Shown: piece after piece, positions 25,740-35,500 of the stretch
How positions within the stretch are numbered: position 1 is the stretch's first letter
Layout of the letters: each line of letters starts with the position of its first letter
NCBI RefSeq assembly: GCF_027922185.1
Contig: NZ_BSFE01000011.1
Location: 55,755 to 119,754, forward strand
DNA length: 64,000 bases
Origin: Maricaulis virginensis
GTDB taxonomy: Bacteria > Pseudomonadota > Alphaproteobacteria > Caulobacterales > Maricaulaceae
Reading direction: 5' to 3'
Position numbers and translations under genes: made by a program
Notes under the pieces: generated by a model
Told to the model about the DNA's origin: nothing
Databases searched by the model: none
The model's input: only the letters and a program-made list of their open reading frames with translations

Positions 25740-26245
25740 CGGACCGGCTCTTCACCAGGAAGTCTCAGTTTTTGAGTTGGAAACGGATCGGCCTGGTCTA
25801 TGCGGTCATTGTGATCGCGGCAGGTTATGTGGCCCTTAGCTATGCGCGCGATCGCTGGGCGTTCGGGCTGAATATGACGGAGAGCTTGCCACACTGGGCA
25901 TTCCTGGCGGACGCCGATGTTATGCCTCGGAACGGTGAGCTGGTAATGTTCGATCCTCCGGAGAACCCCTATTACGATGGTGCGTTCGTCAAACGAATTG
26001 TCGGTGTGGCTGGCGACAGGATCGAGGTGCAGGGGCGGCGGGTTTATGTCGCTGGTGTTTTCGTGGGAGAGGCGAAGCCTGTCTCTCAGGATGGGCGGGC
26101 CCTGGTGGCGATTTCGCCACAAGTAATCCCGGAGGGATATGTCTACGTCGCGGGTACGCATATCGACTCGTATGACAGCCGCTATGAAGAGATCGGACTG
26201 ATCCCGATCGAGCGGATTGTCGGCCGCGCCTATCCGATTTTGTAG
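25736..26245 (+). CDS. S26-family signal peptidase (conjugal TraF type)
   Basis: The 169-residue protein has one N-terminal membrane helix (IGLVYAVIVIAAGYVALS). It then has the type I signal peptidase pattern: a Ser in NMTESLPHW for the nucleophile, RNGELVMF, and the Lys in GAFVKRIVGVAGD for the general base, ending with an IERIVGRA segment. Such peptidases mature pilins or cyclise them in conjugation systems, and it probably processes TraA here. It starts four bases inside trbI. It is distinct from the thioredoxin-fold TraF at 36696. Confidence 0.85.
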   Translation: MTDRLFTRKSQFLSWKRIGLVYAVIVIAAGYVALSYARDRWAFGLNMTESLPHWAFLADADVMPRNGELVMFDPPENPYYDGAFVKRIVGVAGDRIEVQGRRVYVAGVFVGEAKPVSQDGRALVAISPQVIPEGYVYVAGTHIDSYDSRYEEIGLIPIERIVGRAYPIL

Positions 26246-26248
26246 GGG

Positions 26249-26812
26249 GTGACGGTGGTTTTCGAACAGCTTGCCCCCTTGATCGGAATGCTGGGAGTAG
26301 CCGCCGCTGCTGCAATTCTTTGGCAGACGGTTCGCGGAATAAGAACCCGTAGGACAGGAGGCTTCGAGTACGATGCCGGTCCTGGACTGCTGTCACCAGC
26401 TGAGAAAGCGTGCTTTGACCAGCTGGTCAGTCTGGTCGGGCATTATGGACACGTCTGTCCAAAAGTTCGGATCGCGGATCTGGTCAAAGTGCGCTCGGCC
26501 TTCTTGTCGCAGCGAGATCGCATGGCTGCGCTGGGCCGCATTGCACAGAAACACGTTGATTTTGTCGTGATCGATCCGACCGGCCGGACCGCCTTCGCAC
26601 TGGAGTTGGACGATCGAAGCCATGACCGTCGTGCGACGCGCAAACGAGACGCGTTCGTCAACGAAGTGTTCGACATGGCGGGAATTGACCTGGTCAGGGT
26701 GAGACCGCGCGGGCTGCGTTCGTCTGATCGCCTCTCGAAAGCACTGGGGGCTCTAAGGTCGACGGATCTTGCAGAGACTCGGATCCTACACGCCGCTGAA
26801 GGGGGGTACTGA
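26249..26812 (+). CDS. DUF2726 protein in the transfer operon
   Basis: The frame starts at a GTG (26249) after GTAGGGG. The 187-residue product has an N-terminal membrane helix (LIGMLGVAAAAAILWQTV) and a DUF2726 domain (LLSPAEKACFDQLVSLVG, KVRIADLVKVRSAF, VDFVVIDPTGRTAFALELDD and RRATRKRDAFVNEVFD). That domain has a restriction-endonuclease-like fold. Whether it cuts DNA is unknown, but the acidic VVID and ELDD residues could be active-site residues. A membrane-tethered nuclease-fold protein inside a tra operon could act on DNA at the channel; this is inference. Confidence 0.75.
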   Translation: MTVVFEQLAPLIGMLGVAAAAAILWQTVRGIRTRRTGGFEYDAGPGLLSPAEKACFDQLVSLVGHYGHVCPKVRIADLVKVRSAFLSQRDRMAALGRIAQKHVDFVVIDPTGRTAFALELDDRSHDRRATRKRDAFVNEVFDMAGIDLVRVRPRGLRSSDRLSKALGALRSTDLAETRILHAAEGGY

Positions 26813-26814
26813 CG

Positions 26815-27495
26815 ATGGTTTTAGGAAAGACCGGTGCCTTGAGGCTAGTAGCGAGCGTTGCGCTTGCTTGGGCGGGTTCGATCGCGCCGGGCGTTGCTGA
26901 TGATTTCGGCACGATGGGTGAGACGTTCGAGATCGCTGAGCCTGATCTTCTCCTTTGGATCCAGGAGCGTCTGAGGGCGGCCGAAGACAGCGGCGACCTA
27001 GACACTATGAACGAAGAGTTCGCCGCGCGCGTTGAGCGCAATGTTCGGCGTCCTGCGCCTGTGGATTTCGTAGAGCACGCTGAGGAGACCAGGAGCTGGT
27101 ACTACGACCCGACGGTCACGGTTCCGGAGGACTATGCCGATCACAACGGGGTGGTGTTCGCGCGCGCTGGTGAGCAGGTGAACCCGCTCGAAACGATGAC
27201 CCTGCGCCGGGGATACGTGTTCATCGACGGCGACGACGACGACCAGGTTGCCTGGGCGTTGGAGCGGTATCGAGAGGATGACGGAAATGTTTCGATCATC
27301 CTGGTTCGTGGCGCACCGCTCGAGCTCATGGACGAGCATCAGGTCCGCTTCTTTTTCGATCAAACCGGCTTTCTTGTGGAGAGGCTGGGTGTACGCGCGG
27401 TGCCGGCGTCGTTCGAGCAGGAAGGCACGCGTGTTCGTGTCACCGAACATGGCCCCGCTCAATGGCGCGGCCGCGCTGACGAGGTCGAGCGATGA
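26815..27495 (+). CDS. traW: Pilus assembly protein TraW
   Basis: The 226-residue protein has a signal peptide (RLVASVALAWAGSIAPGVA) and the TraW core: VRRPAPVDFVEHAEETRSWYYDP, a DHNGVVFARAGEQVNPLE segment and RGYVFIDGDDDDQVAWAL (each shown in short pieces of the frame). TraW is a periplasmic protein needed for pilus assembly and works with TrbC and TraU. The start is two bases past the DUF2726 stop, and traU begins four bases inside its end. Confidence 0.9.
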   Translation: MVLGKTGALRLVASVALAWAGSIAPGVADDFGTMGETFEIAEPDLLLWIQERLRAAEDSGDLDTMNEEFAARVERNVRRPAPVDFVEHAEETRSWYYDPTVTVPEDYADHNGVVFARAGEQVNPLETMTLRRGYVFIDGDDDDQVAWALERYREDDGNVSIILVRGAPLELMDEHQVRFFFDQTGFLVERLGVRAVPASFEQEGTRVRVTEHGPAQWRGRADEVER

Positions 27496-28511
27496 ACACG
27501 ATCAAGCACGTCATGATGGTAGCATTTGCTGCTGCGATTGTTTTCTGGAGTGGCGGTCGAGCGGACGCGCAGGACACGTGCAACGGGCGGTTCGTCAACC
27601 CCATTTCCGATATCTGCTGGGACTGCCTGTTTCCGCTCACAGTGGGCGCTTTCACAGTCGTCCCAGGGAGTCATCCGGATACGGAGAATTTCGCGTCTCC
27701 GATTTGCCTTTGTCCGATGGCAGCGCCTCCGTTCATTCGCATCGGCGTGGCCATTGGTTTTTGGGAACCGGTTCGTCTGGCTGATGTTGCAAAGGACCCG
27801 TGGTGCTTCGTCAATATCGGCGGACTTACGATCTCGCCGGGATTCAACATCGGATATAAGGGGATTGGCGGTCCCAACGGCGGCGGCAACCAGTCATCGG
27901 AATATTTCGTGCACTGGTATGCTTATCCGCTGCTCTACTGGCTTGAGCTTCTCGCCGACGCTGCGTGTGTGGAGCAGGCGTCGTTCGACGTGATGTACGT
28001 GTCGGAGCTGGACCCGCTTTGGAATGATGACGAGCTGTCGTTCTTGATCCATCCGGAAGCCGCCATATTCGCAAACCCGATCGCACAGGCGGCTTGCGCG
28101 GCAGACTGCGCAGCCGTTTCGACAACCGGTCGAAACTTTCCCGGGATGTTCTGGTGCGCCGGCTGCCATGGCAGCGTCTATCCGTTTAACGGAAACATTC
28201 CTGCAGAAGTCACGCGGATCCAGGGCGCTGCGCTCGCCGCCGAGCGGATGACCTACAAACTCCACCGCCAACTCCTCGCTTGGCGGACGTCCGGGCCCAG
28301 CGCCATCTGCCAGAAGCAGCTGGCCCCGATTTGGCCCCGCGATCAGTATCGGTATCAGCTGGTCAATCCGACGGCACACACGGCCGGCCCTGGTACCTGC
28401 CCGCGAGCCGGCACGGCCACACCGGTCTACGAGAGTGGCCGGGCCTTTCCCATGCAGGGCGAAGACATTGGATTCCTTATTTGGAGGAAGCGAACATGCT
28501 GCGCTCTATAA
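27492..28511 (+). CDS. traU: Conjugal DNA-transfer protein TraU
   Basis: This 339-residue periplasmic protein has a signal peptide ending AQD and a dense Cys pattern typical of TraU: NPISDICWDCLFPLTVG, SPICLCPMAAPPFIRIG and MFWCAGCHGSVYPFNG. TraU is required mainly for DNA transfer rather than piliation, and many of its Cys residues are paired by DsbC. It overlaps traW by four bases, and its C-terminus overlaps trbC by 16 bases in another frame. Length is as in F. Confidence 0.95.
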   Translation: MNTIKHVMMVAFAAAIVFWSGGRADAQDTCNGRFVNPISDICWDCLFPLTVGAFTVVPGSHPDTENFASPICLCPMAAPPFIRIGVAIGFWEPVRLADVAKDPWCFVNIGGLTISPGFNIGYKGIGGPNGGGNQSSEYFVHWYAYPLLYWLELLADAACVEQASFDVMYVSELDPLWNDDELSFLIHPEAAIFANPIAQAACAADCAAVSTTGRNFPGMFWCAGCHGSVYPFNGNIPAEVTRIQGAALAAERMTYKLHRQLLAWRTSGPSAICQKQLAPIWPRDQYRYQLVNPTAHTAGPGTCPRAGTATPVYESGRAFPMQGEDIGFLIWRKRTCCAL

Positions 28512-29395
28512 AACTTGCGATCGATATTGTCCGGGCGATTGGCGTGGATGGTCGGATCCTGCCGGCCTGGCTAGGCCTGGGCGCCTCTGCCGGGCTTGTC
28601 GCATCCGGCCTGGTTCATGGTTCCTTGCCGGATTTGATGATCGCATTGGCAATTGCACTGCTGGCTGGCAACGCATTGCTGGACGTCGCGTATCGCATTC
28701 ATGGGAGTGGTTTCTGGAAGCGTGCGGTTTTGGCGCTGGTCGTAGCAATCGGTCCCGGCGCGGGAAGCGGTGTGGGGCAGGAAAGAACGGACGCTGAGCA
28801 GACGCGCGACATTCTCCAGTCGAACAGTGATCGCTTCGATGCAGACGCCGAGGCCTTCGCCAGACAAGTCCTTGACCTGGCGCGATCCAACCAGTCGGCA
28901 TCCGAGATCGCGGACGTCACACGCGAACGGCTCATCGAAGGCATGGGTCAAGCCGCTGACATGCTGGATGTTGAGGGTTTTCATCCCGAGGACCTTATGG
29001 GTCCGGACCACTCCGGCCCGGTCGTGTACGTCTTTGTGTCGCTAGGCATGCCTGACGACGCACTTCAGCGATATGTTCGGGAGGCTTACGAAGTGGGCGC
29101 GGTTGTGGTTATTCGCGGATTTGTTGGGAACTCATTCGCGCGTACGCAGGAACGCATAATCCAGCTTTTCGACCAAGAAACGATCGGCGGCGTGGCCATC
29201 GATCCGCGGCCCTTTCAGGCCTTCGGCATCGATCGTGTTCCTGCGATTGTTTATGCTGACCACCAGGTCGAGCCCTGCGGCGGCTTGGGCTGCGTGGTAG
29301 AGGCACCGCGGCATGACATTGTGCGCGGAAATATATCGATTTCAGCAGCGCTGGAATTGTTCGGCGAAGATGCACCAGCAATGCCTGCGCAGTGA
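28496..29395 (+). CDS. trbC: Pilus assembly protein TrbC (F type), extended N-terminus
   Basis: The ATG at 28496 follows TTGGAGGAAG. The 299-residue product is longer than F TrbC (~210). The extra N-terminal part has three hydrophobic segments (LGLGASAGLVASGLVHG; LMIALAIALLAGNALL; AVLALVVAIGPGAGSG), and the F-type TrbC domain follows with VYVFVSLGMPDDALQRYV and IDPRPFQAFGIDRVPAIVY. It should support pilus assembly with TraW. The membrane extension is unusual for a normally periplasmic protein and may anchor it. A 140-bp gap follows before traN. Confidence 0.85.
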   Translation: MLRSIKLAIDIVRAIGVDGRILPAWLGLGASAGLVASGLVHGSLPDLMIALAIALLAGNALLDVAYRIHGSGFWKRAVLALVVAIGPGAGSGVGQERTDAEQTRDILQSNSDRFDADAEAFARQVLDLARSNQSASEIADVTRERLIEGMGQAADMLDVEGFHPEDLMGPDHSGPVVYVFVSLGMPDDALQRYVREAYEVGAVVVIRGFVGNSFARTQERIIQLFDQETIGGVAIDPRPFQAFGIDRVPAIVYADHQVEPCGGLGCVVEAPRHDIVRGNISISAALELFGEDAPAMPAQ

Positions 29396-29535
29396 ATGGC
29401 AAACCTGCTACAGGGTTGCTTTGTTCGACAAAATATCGACAATGATTGTTGGCCCCCGGGGATATAGCGGGCCGCCTTTTCTAACAGCGCGTCGAGCGGC
29501 AGTTCGGCGAGCGATAGACTGTAGGCGGACGCCCC

Positions 29536-32500
29536 GTGACCCGAACGACCTTATCGAGCATTTTTTTCAGCCTTGCGCTGATAGCCTGTTCAGGCATAGC
29601 GGCTTCCGCACAACCGCCGGCGGCGGGTGCGGCCGCGGGCTCATCGAATGACGATGACACTCAGCCCACCACCGGTATTACGGTAGGGGGTCAAGGCGGG
29701 TCGCGTGTAGGCTTCGATTTCGACGATCCAAGATCCAACGATGCAGCGGCTGCGGCCAGAAGCGTCGGTGGGGTTAATGTCGACTTTGGCAACCTGAATA
29801 TTGATCCGAGCGACCTGGGCGGGACGAATGGTTTGCCACCTGAGTTTGCGGACTTTGAAGCGAACCCCGGCGCACTGGACGACGCCTTGGCAGATCCTGC
29901 ACTGCAGGATTTGATGAATGGCATTTCGGGGAACACGTTTGGCGATCCGGGGTTTGAAGATTGGGTGTCGGGCCTCATTGATGGCCAGGGCAATCCTTGG
30001 GACGTCACGGATATGGATCCGTCGGTTCCAACTACCTGCACAACAGAAACGGAGACGCGTGAGTCTGTAAACAGGACGACATACTCTTGCTCGGTCGACG
30101 ATGGCCGGGAGATAGAGCAGCCGGTGTGCACGGAGATCCTCGTCCATCCAACTGACGACGACTACGTTTACACTTGCGAAGAAGACCGGCCGACGACGAA
30201 CGATGATTGGTCGGGCAGCTGTGAGCCGCTTGAGGACGATCCTGGCTGTGAGCAGACTGACGAAAGCTGCTTGGAAGAGCAGGAGGCCATACCTGCGACG
30301 TACTCGTGCGAAGACGGGCGCACGGCGGACGTTACTGACGAGGTGTGCGTTGAGCGGCGGCGATATGAGCTTGACGCAGACTATGAATATGAATGCACGC
30401 GGCGGTGGGAAGATGGGCGATGGGTTCTATCGCCTGAATGCGAAGCCCTTGAGTTCGCAGACGGCTGCGAGCGCACCGACACGACGTGCATCGAGGACGG
30501 TCCGCCTGTATTTGAGGATCTCATTTGCTACGAAGGTCCAGGCGCGACCGTATCGGCCGAGGAGTGCCGCGCCCAGCTCAACATCACCGTAGAGCGTGAT
30601 TACATGTACGAGTGCCGGCAGCGGTACGATGTTCGTGAAAACCGCTGGGAATTCGTCAATCAGGAGCTGTGTGAGGAGCTCGTCTTCGGCTGCGAGCAGG
30701 TGGAGGGGTGGACCTGTGACGCTCCAGGTGAAGCGAACCTGGAAGACCGGATTTGTGAAATCGGGGAGGCGCTCAGCTCGGAAGAAGAAACCTGCGTGCA
30801 GGATCGTCTTCACACTGTCGATTTGGATTTCCGCTACGACTGCGAAGAAGTGTTCAACGAAGACACCGGGTTGTGGGAATCGGATCCGGTTTGCACAGCA
30901 CTTGACGCGGCAGAAGGCTGCAGCCGGGACGAAGAGTTCTGCGAATTGCCGCGAGAGCCGGTGTTCGTCGAAGAGCAATGCAGGACGGGTGTGTCGTTAG
31001 GATCGGAAAGCCGGTCCTGCAGGTTGCCGCTCGAGCATGCGATCGACGTCGATTATGTCTACGGCTGCCAGAGGACTTGGAACCCAGCAACGCAACGTTT
31101 CGAAGACAGCGCGGGGTGCTCGACGCTTCGTAGCCAGTGTGACTTTCTGGTCGAGAATTGCACCACGCCGGCGCCGTCTCGCTATGAAGACTATTCGTGC
31201 AGGTATGGTGAGAGGGCCGTCGTTGAAAACGAGACGCTGGAGCGTCGTCTCGCGATCACTGTCGACGTGGACTACATCTTCGCTGGTTATAGCGATTTCA
31301 GCACTGGGACGAACACCTGGGTTGATGACCGGGCTAAAGACATTCTCGACGATTTTGCGGGATGCCGAGAGACCGCGACGTCATGTGTCACGGAGAGCCC
31401 GGGCGTCTATTCGACTCACACGTGCGAGCGTGGCTATCGGATTGAGACCAATCAGCAAACATGCCGAGCGCCTCGCGATATCGAGGTAGACGTAGATTAT
31501 TCCTACGAGGCGACCCGCGACTGGAATGGTTCAAGCTTCGTACCGAGCTGGGAGCACAACCGCCTCCGTCAGTACAATTGCGTCCAGGAAAGCACGCGCT
31601 GCACGGAAGGTTCGCCCGGCGTTTACAGCTATCATCAATGCCGGATTGGCTGGCGCAACAACGATGAGCAAGAGACCTGTTCTCGGCCGCTCGTCGTTAC
31701 AGTCGATGCCGACTATCAGTATCGCGCGGACAGCAACTGGAATGGGAGCCGGTGGGTCGACACGAGCGCGCTGAACACGCTGCAGGCGACTGGCGGCTGC
31801 ACTCAGGCGTCGCGCCGATGCACGCAAGAATCTCCAGGTGTATTCGAGACCTACACCTGCCGGGTCGGGACCGAACTGACCACGACCAACAACAATTGTT
31901 GGGAGCATCGGCAGGTTACAGTCACACGGCGTTGGCGGCACCAATCCCTGGGTTATCGGGAACGGTGGGACGAGCCTGGTGTTCCTAGCAATATCTCCGG
32001 GCCTTACATCTCAGCCGGTTGCACGGCTGATGGTGGGCCATCATGCACAGGCAGTGGGGGCTTCCGGTTATGTAAGCAGAACTACATCTGCACGCAGGCC
32101 ACGGTGAGCGGACGGACTGGAACCGAGATCGAGCCGGCGACATCCGACAGCATAAATTCCTCTTCATGCAACCAGTACAATGCTTGTACGCAGGTCGCAC
32201 GTGTATGTGTTCAAGGCGCAGAGACCCGAACCATCAATGGCGCGCAAGTCTATCGGGACTGCTGGGCGTGGCGGCGGACATACGCTTGCGAAACCGAGAC
32301 GCCGGTCAACACCTGTAGTCCACCGGGCAATGCGCAACATGTCAGGAACCGGTGCCTTCGGTATGATGGCGGCAGCTGTGGCCTCACCGAGCGGGAATAC
32401 CGCGTTCCGCAGCCGGACCCGTCAGGCGGCTGCCACCGCTACGAGCATACGTTTTGGTGTGAAAACCAGGTGTCAGGCCTGTCCCACACGAGTGTGCGCC

Positions 32501-35500
32501 GAGAAGTCACGGGGTCGAGCTGGGACAATTCGGCGTGCACCACATCGGCGCTTGGCGGCGGTTCGTGCAGTTTGAGCTCGACGCGATGCGTGGAGGGAGC
32601 CGGCACTCGCACGATCAATGGCCTACAGGTCTATCGGGATTGTTGGCGGCAGGAACGTACATATACCTGCGAACGGCGGGAGAATATCAACACCTGCAAT
32701 CCTCCGTCAGGATCCAGCCTTCAGGACCAGGAGTGTGTTTGGAGTGACGGCGGTGGAACATGCCGGCTGTGGGACAGGACGTACGCTCGCGAGGAGGCAG
32801 ACCCGTCGGGTGGGTGTCATGAGTTCACTGACCGGTTCCGCTGCGAGGATCGTGTTGGCTTGGTCGGCCCGGTGGTTCAGGAGCACCGAGACATCGTCAG
32901 CGATGGGTACGATCGATCAGCCTGCGCCAGCTATGCAAATGATAGCAATTGTACGCGCACAGCCAGGAGGTGCGTGGACGGAAGCGGCACTCGAACCATC
33001 AACGGGCTGTCGGTAACCCGGAGTTGTTGGGAAGAGGAAGACGTCTACAGCTGTGATGTCCAGGAGACGGTAGATACATGCAACCCTCCGGCCGGCGCGA
33101 CGCGCGAAAGCCGCACCTGCCTCTGGAGCGACAATAGCGGGACATGCCGGCTGTATCGAGAAGAATGGGTCCGGGAGGAGGCTGATCCGTCTGGCGGCTG
33201 CCACCGCTATCAGCACAACTTCCTATGCGAGGACTATGTCGGTGGGATCGGGACGCCGATCGACACTCGAAGGGACATCGCTTCTGAGACACTGACCAAT
33301 TCCGCTGAGGCCTCCCAGCTTGAGGAGGCGCAGTGCGAATTGACGAACACCGTATGCACGGAGGGACGCGCGACACGGACGCTGAACGGCTTGCAGGTAA
33401 CACGCGATTGTTGGGCGTGGGACTACAGCTACCAGTGCACCACCTATGAATCGTTTGATGGGTGTCAGGCTGTTCCCGCCGGCTGCGAGTATCAGGAAGA
33501 GGTTTGCGCTGAAACCTACCCGGACGGCAGCTGCGCATCGACCGAGAAGCGCTATGTGTGTGAAGTCGATGACGGGTCCGGAGGTTGTCATGTTTTCACA
33601 GGCGAGTATCGCTGTGAGAACCAGACGAGTGGCGTCGGACCGGTGTTGCGTGAGATCCGCACGGCAGGTGAGGGGGGCTTCAACGAAAGTGCGTGCACAG
33701 CCCACATGGGCGACGTGGGATGCACCCTGTCGTCGACACGTTGTGTCGATACAACGCCAACGACGCGAACGGTGGACGGTGTGTCGATCACAGCGCCTTG
33801 TTGGGAGCAGGAACGCACGTATACCTGCGAAACACAGACACCGCTTGATACATGTACTGGATTTTCGGCTTGCGATCTTGTTGCAACCGTATGCGAAGCT
33901 CATGGAGCGGATGGCAGCTGCGCAACCACGCTGAACACCTATAGCTGCCAGGTTGATGATGGCTCCGGCGGATGCAATGCACGGGGCGTCACTTTCCAAT
34001 GTGAGAACCTCGTTGCGGCGGCTGGCGATCCGACGAGCATGTGGGTCGCGGCACAATCGCCATGGGGCTGGAACGAAAGCTGCATCGCCCATCGACCGGA
34101 AGGATCGTGCATCGCCGTATCGGAAAGCTGCATCGGCAGTGGGTCTGTGCGCATCAACCCGGTGATTACGGCCGCGGAGCTCGCTGCAGATCCCGCACTT
34201 GCGGCACTGCTCGGTTTGGAGGGAGTCACGGAAGGCTCTGGGCACGCCAATGAGATTCTCGGCGCAGGCGGCGTTTGGCGGATTTCAGCGGACAATCTGT
34301 CGCTACCAAGTGTTCCGTCGGATTGTATCCAGCGTGAGGTGACATACGACTGCGAAGTCGCTGAAGCGGTGAACACGTGTGGCGAGTTCGAAGCCAGGAC
34401 TTCTGGCGGTTCCAGCCATGCCGAATTGGCTGCTCCACAAATACAGTATGCGGCACTCGGCTCCACGCGGATCCATGGCGACACTGCCTGGTTTACGTCA
34501 GACGGCACGGTTTCTTTGGCGGGTCTGCGCGGTCGGGTCGGCGCAAAGATGCAGGTTTCGCAAGAGGATACGATCTGCCATCCGGACATTGTATATGGCG
34601 ATGGTACAGACTGCCGACCAGATCACAGGGCTGATCAGAATGTTTGTGATCTTTACCCGCAGATTTGTGATCCGGACTACGACCCGGACACGCCGGGTGA
34701 AGGCGAGTTGGGCGATTGTTCGCTGGAGGAGGAGACCTGTGTTGCCTCCAATCGTGCTGGCGACTGTGTTCGGTGGCAGCGCCGATACGAGTGTGCTGTG
34801 GGGGACGATTCTCAGGGATGTACTGAGCGGTCAGATCTCTGGCGATGTGAGGGCGAGCTGGGTGCTGGAGCTCCGACCCAGATCGTCTACCGACCAGGTC
34901 AGCGAAGCTGGAACTGGGTCGGTTGCGAAGAGCTCGACAATGCGCCGCGGTGCGAAAAGACGGGCGCACCTTATTGCACCGATAGCGAGCCTCGGGAGCG
35001 GGAAATCGCACCAGGCGTGTTTGCGACAGCCGACTGCTGGGAACTGACCCAGGACTACACATGTGACGCCGTAGTCGAACCGTTTGGCTGCACATCGACC
35101 GAGGGCTGTACATTTGTCGCCAGCCAGTGCCTAGAACGGGACTTTGATGGGAGCTGCCTGCGCGAGAGACATGAGTACCTATGCCCGGGGGAAGATCAGT
35201 CCGGCGGGTGTGCCGTCAATGAGGACACCTATTGGTGTGAAGATGAGGTGCCCGGCGCCGGCGATCCATCCGATATGGGTGCGACGATCGTCGATGAAGA
35301 GTGGGTCGCGGACGACTGCCCGCCGGCCGGCAATGACCAGTGTGTTGAGGAGCCGGAGCCGGTCTGCGTCGATAACTGGGCAGATGGGCGCCCAGTAACC
35401 GATTTCGATTGGCGCGGGACCGTCCGGGATCCCTGGATTTCTCAGTTCGAGCCAGAGCGCGATGTGTTCGTAAATGGCTGTCAGATGCGCGAGCGCCGGT

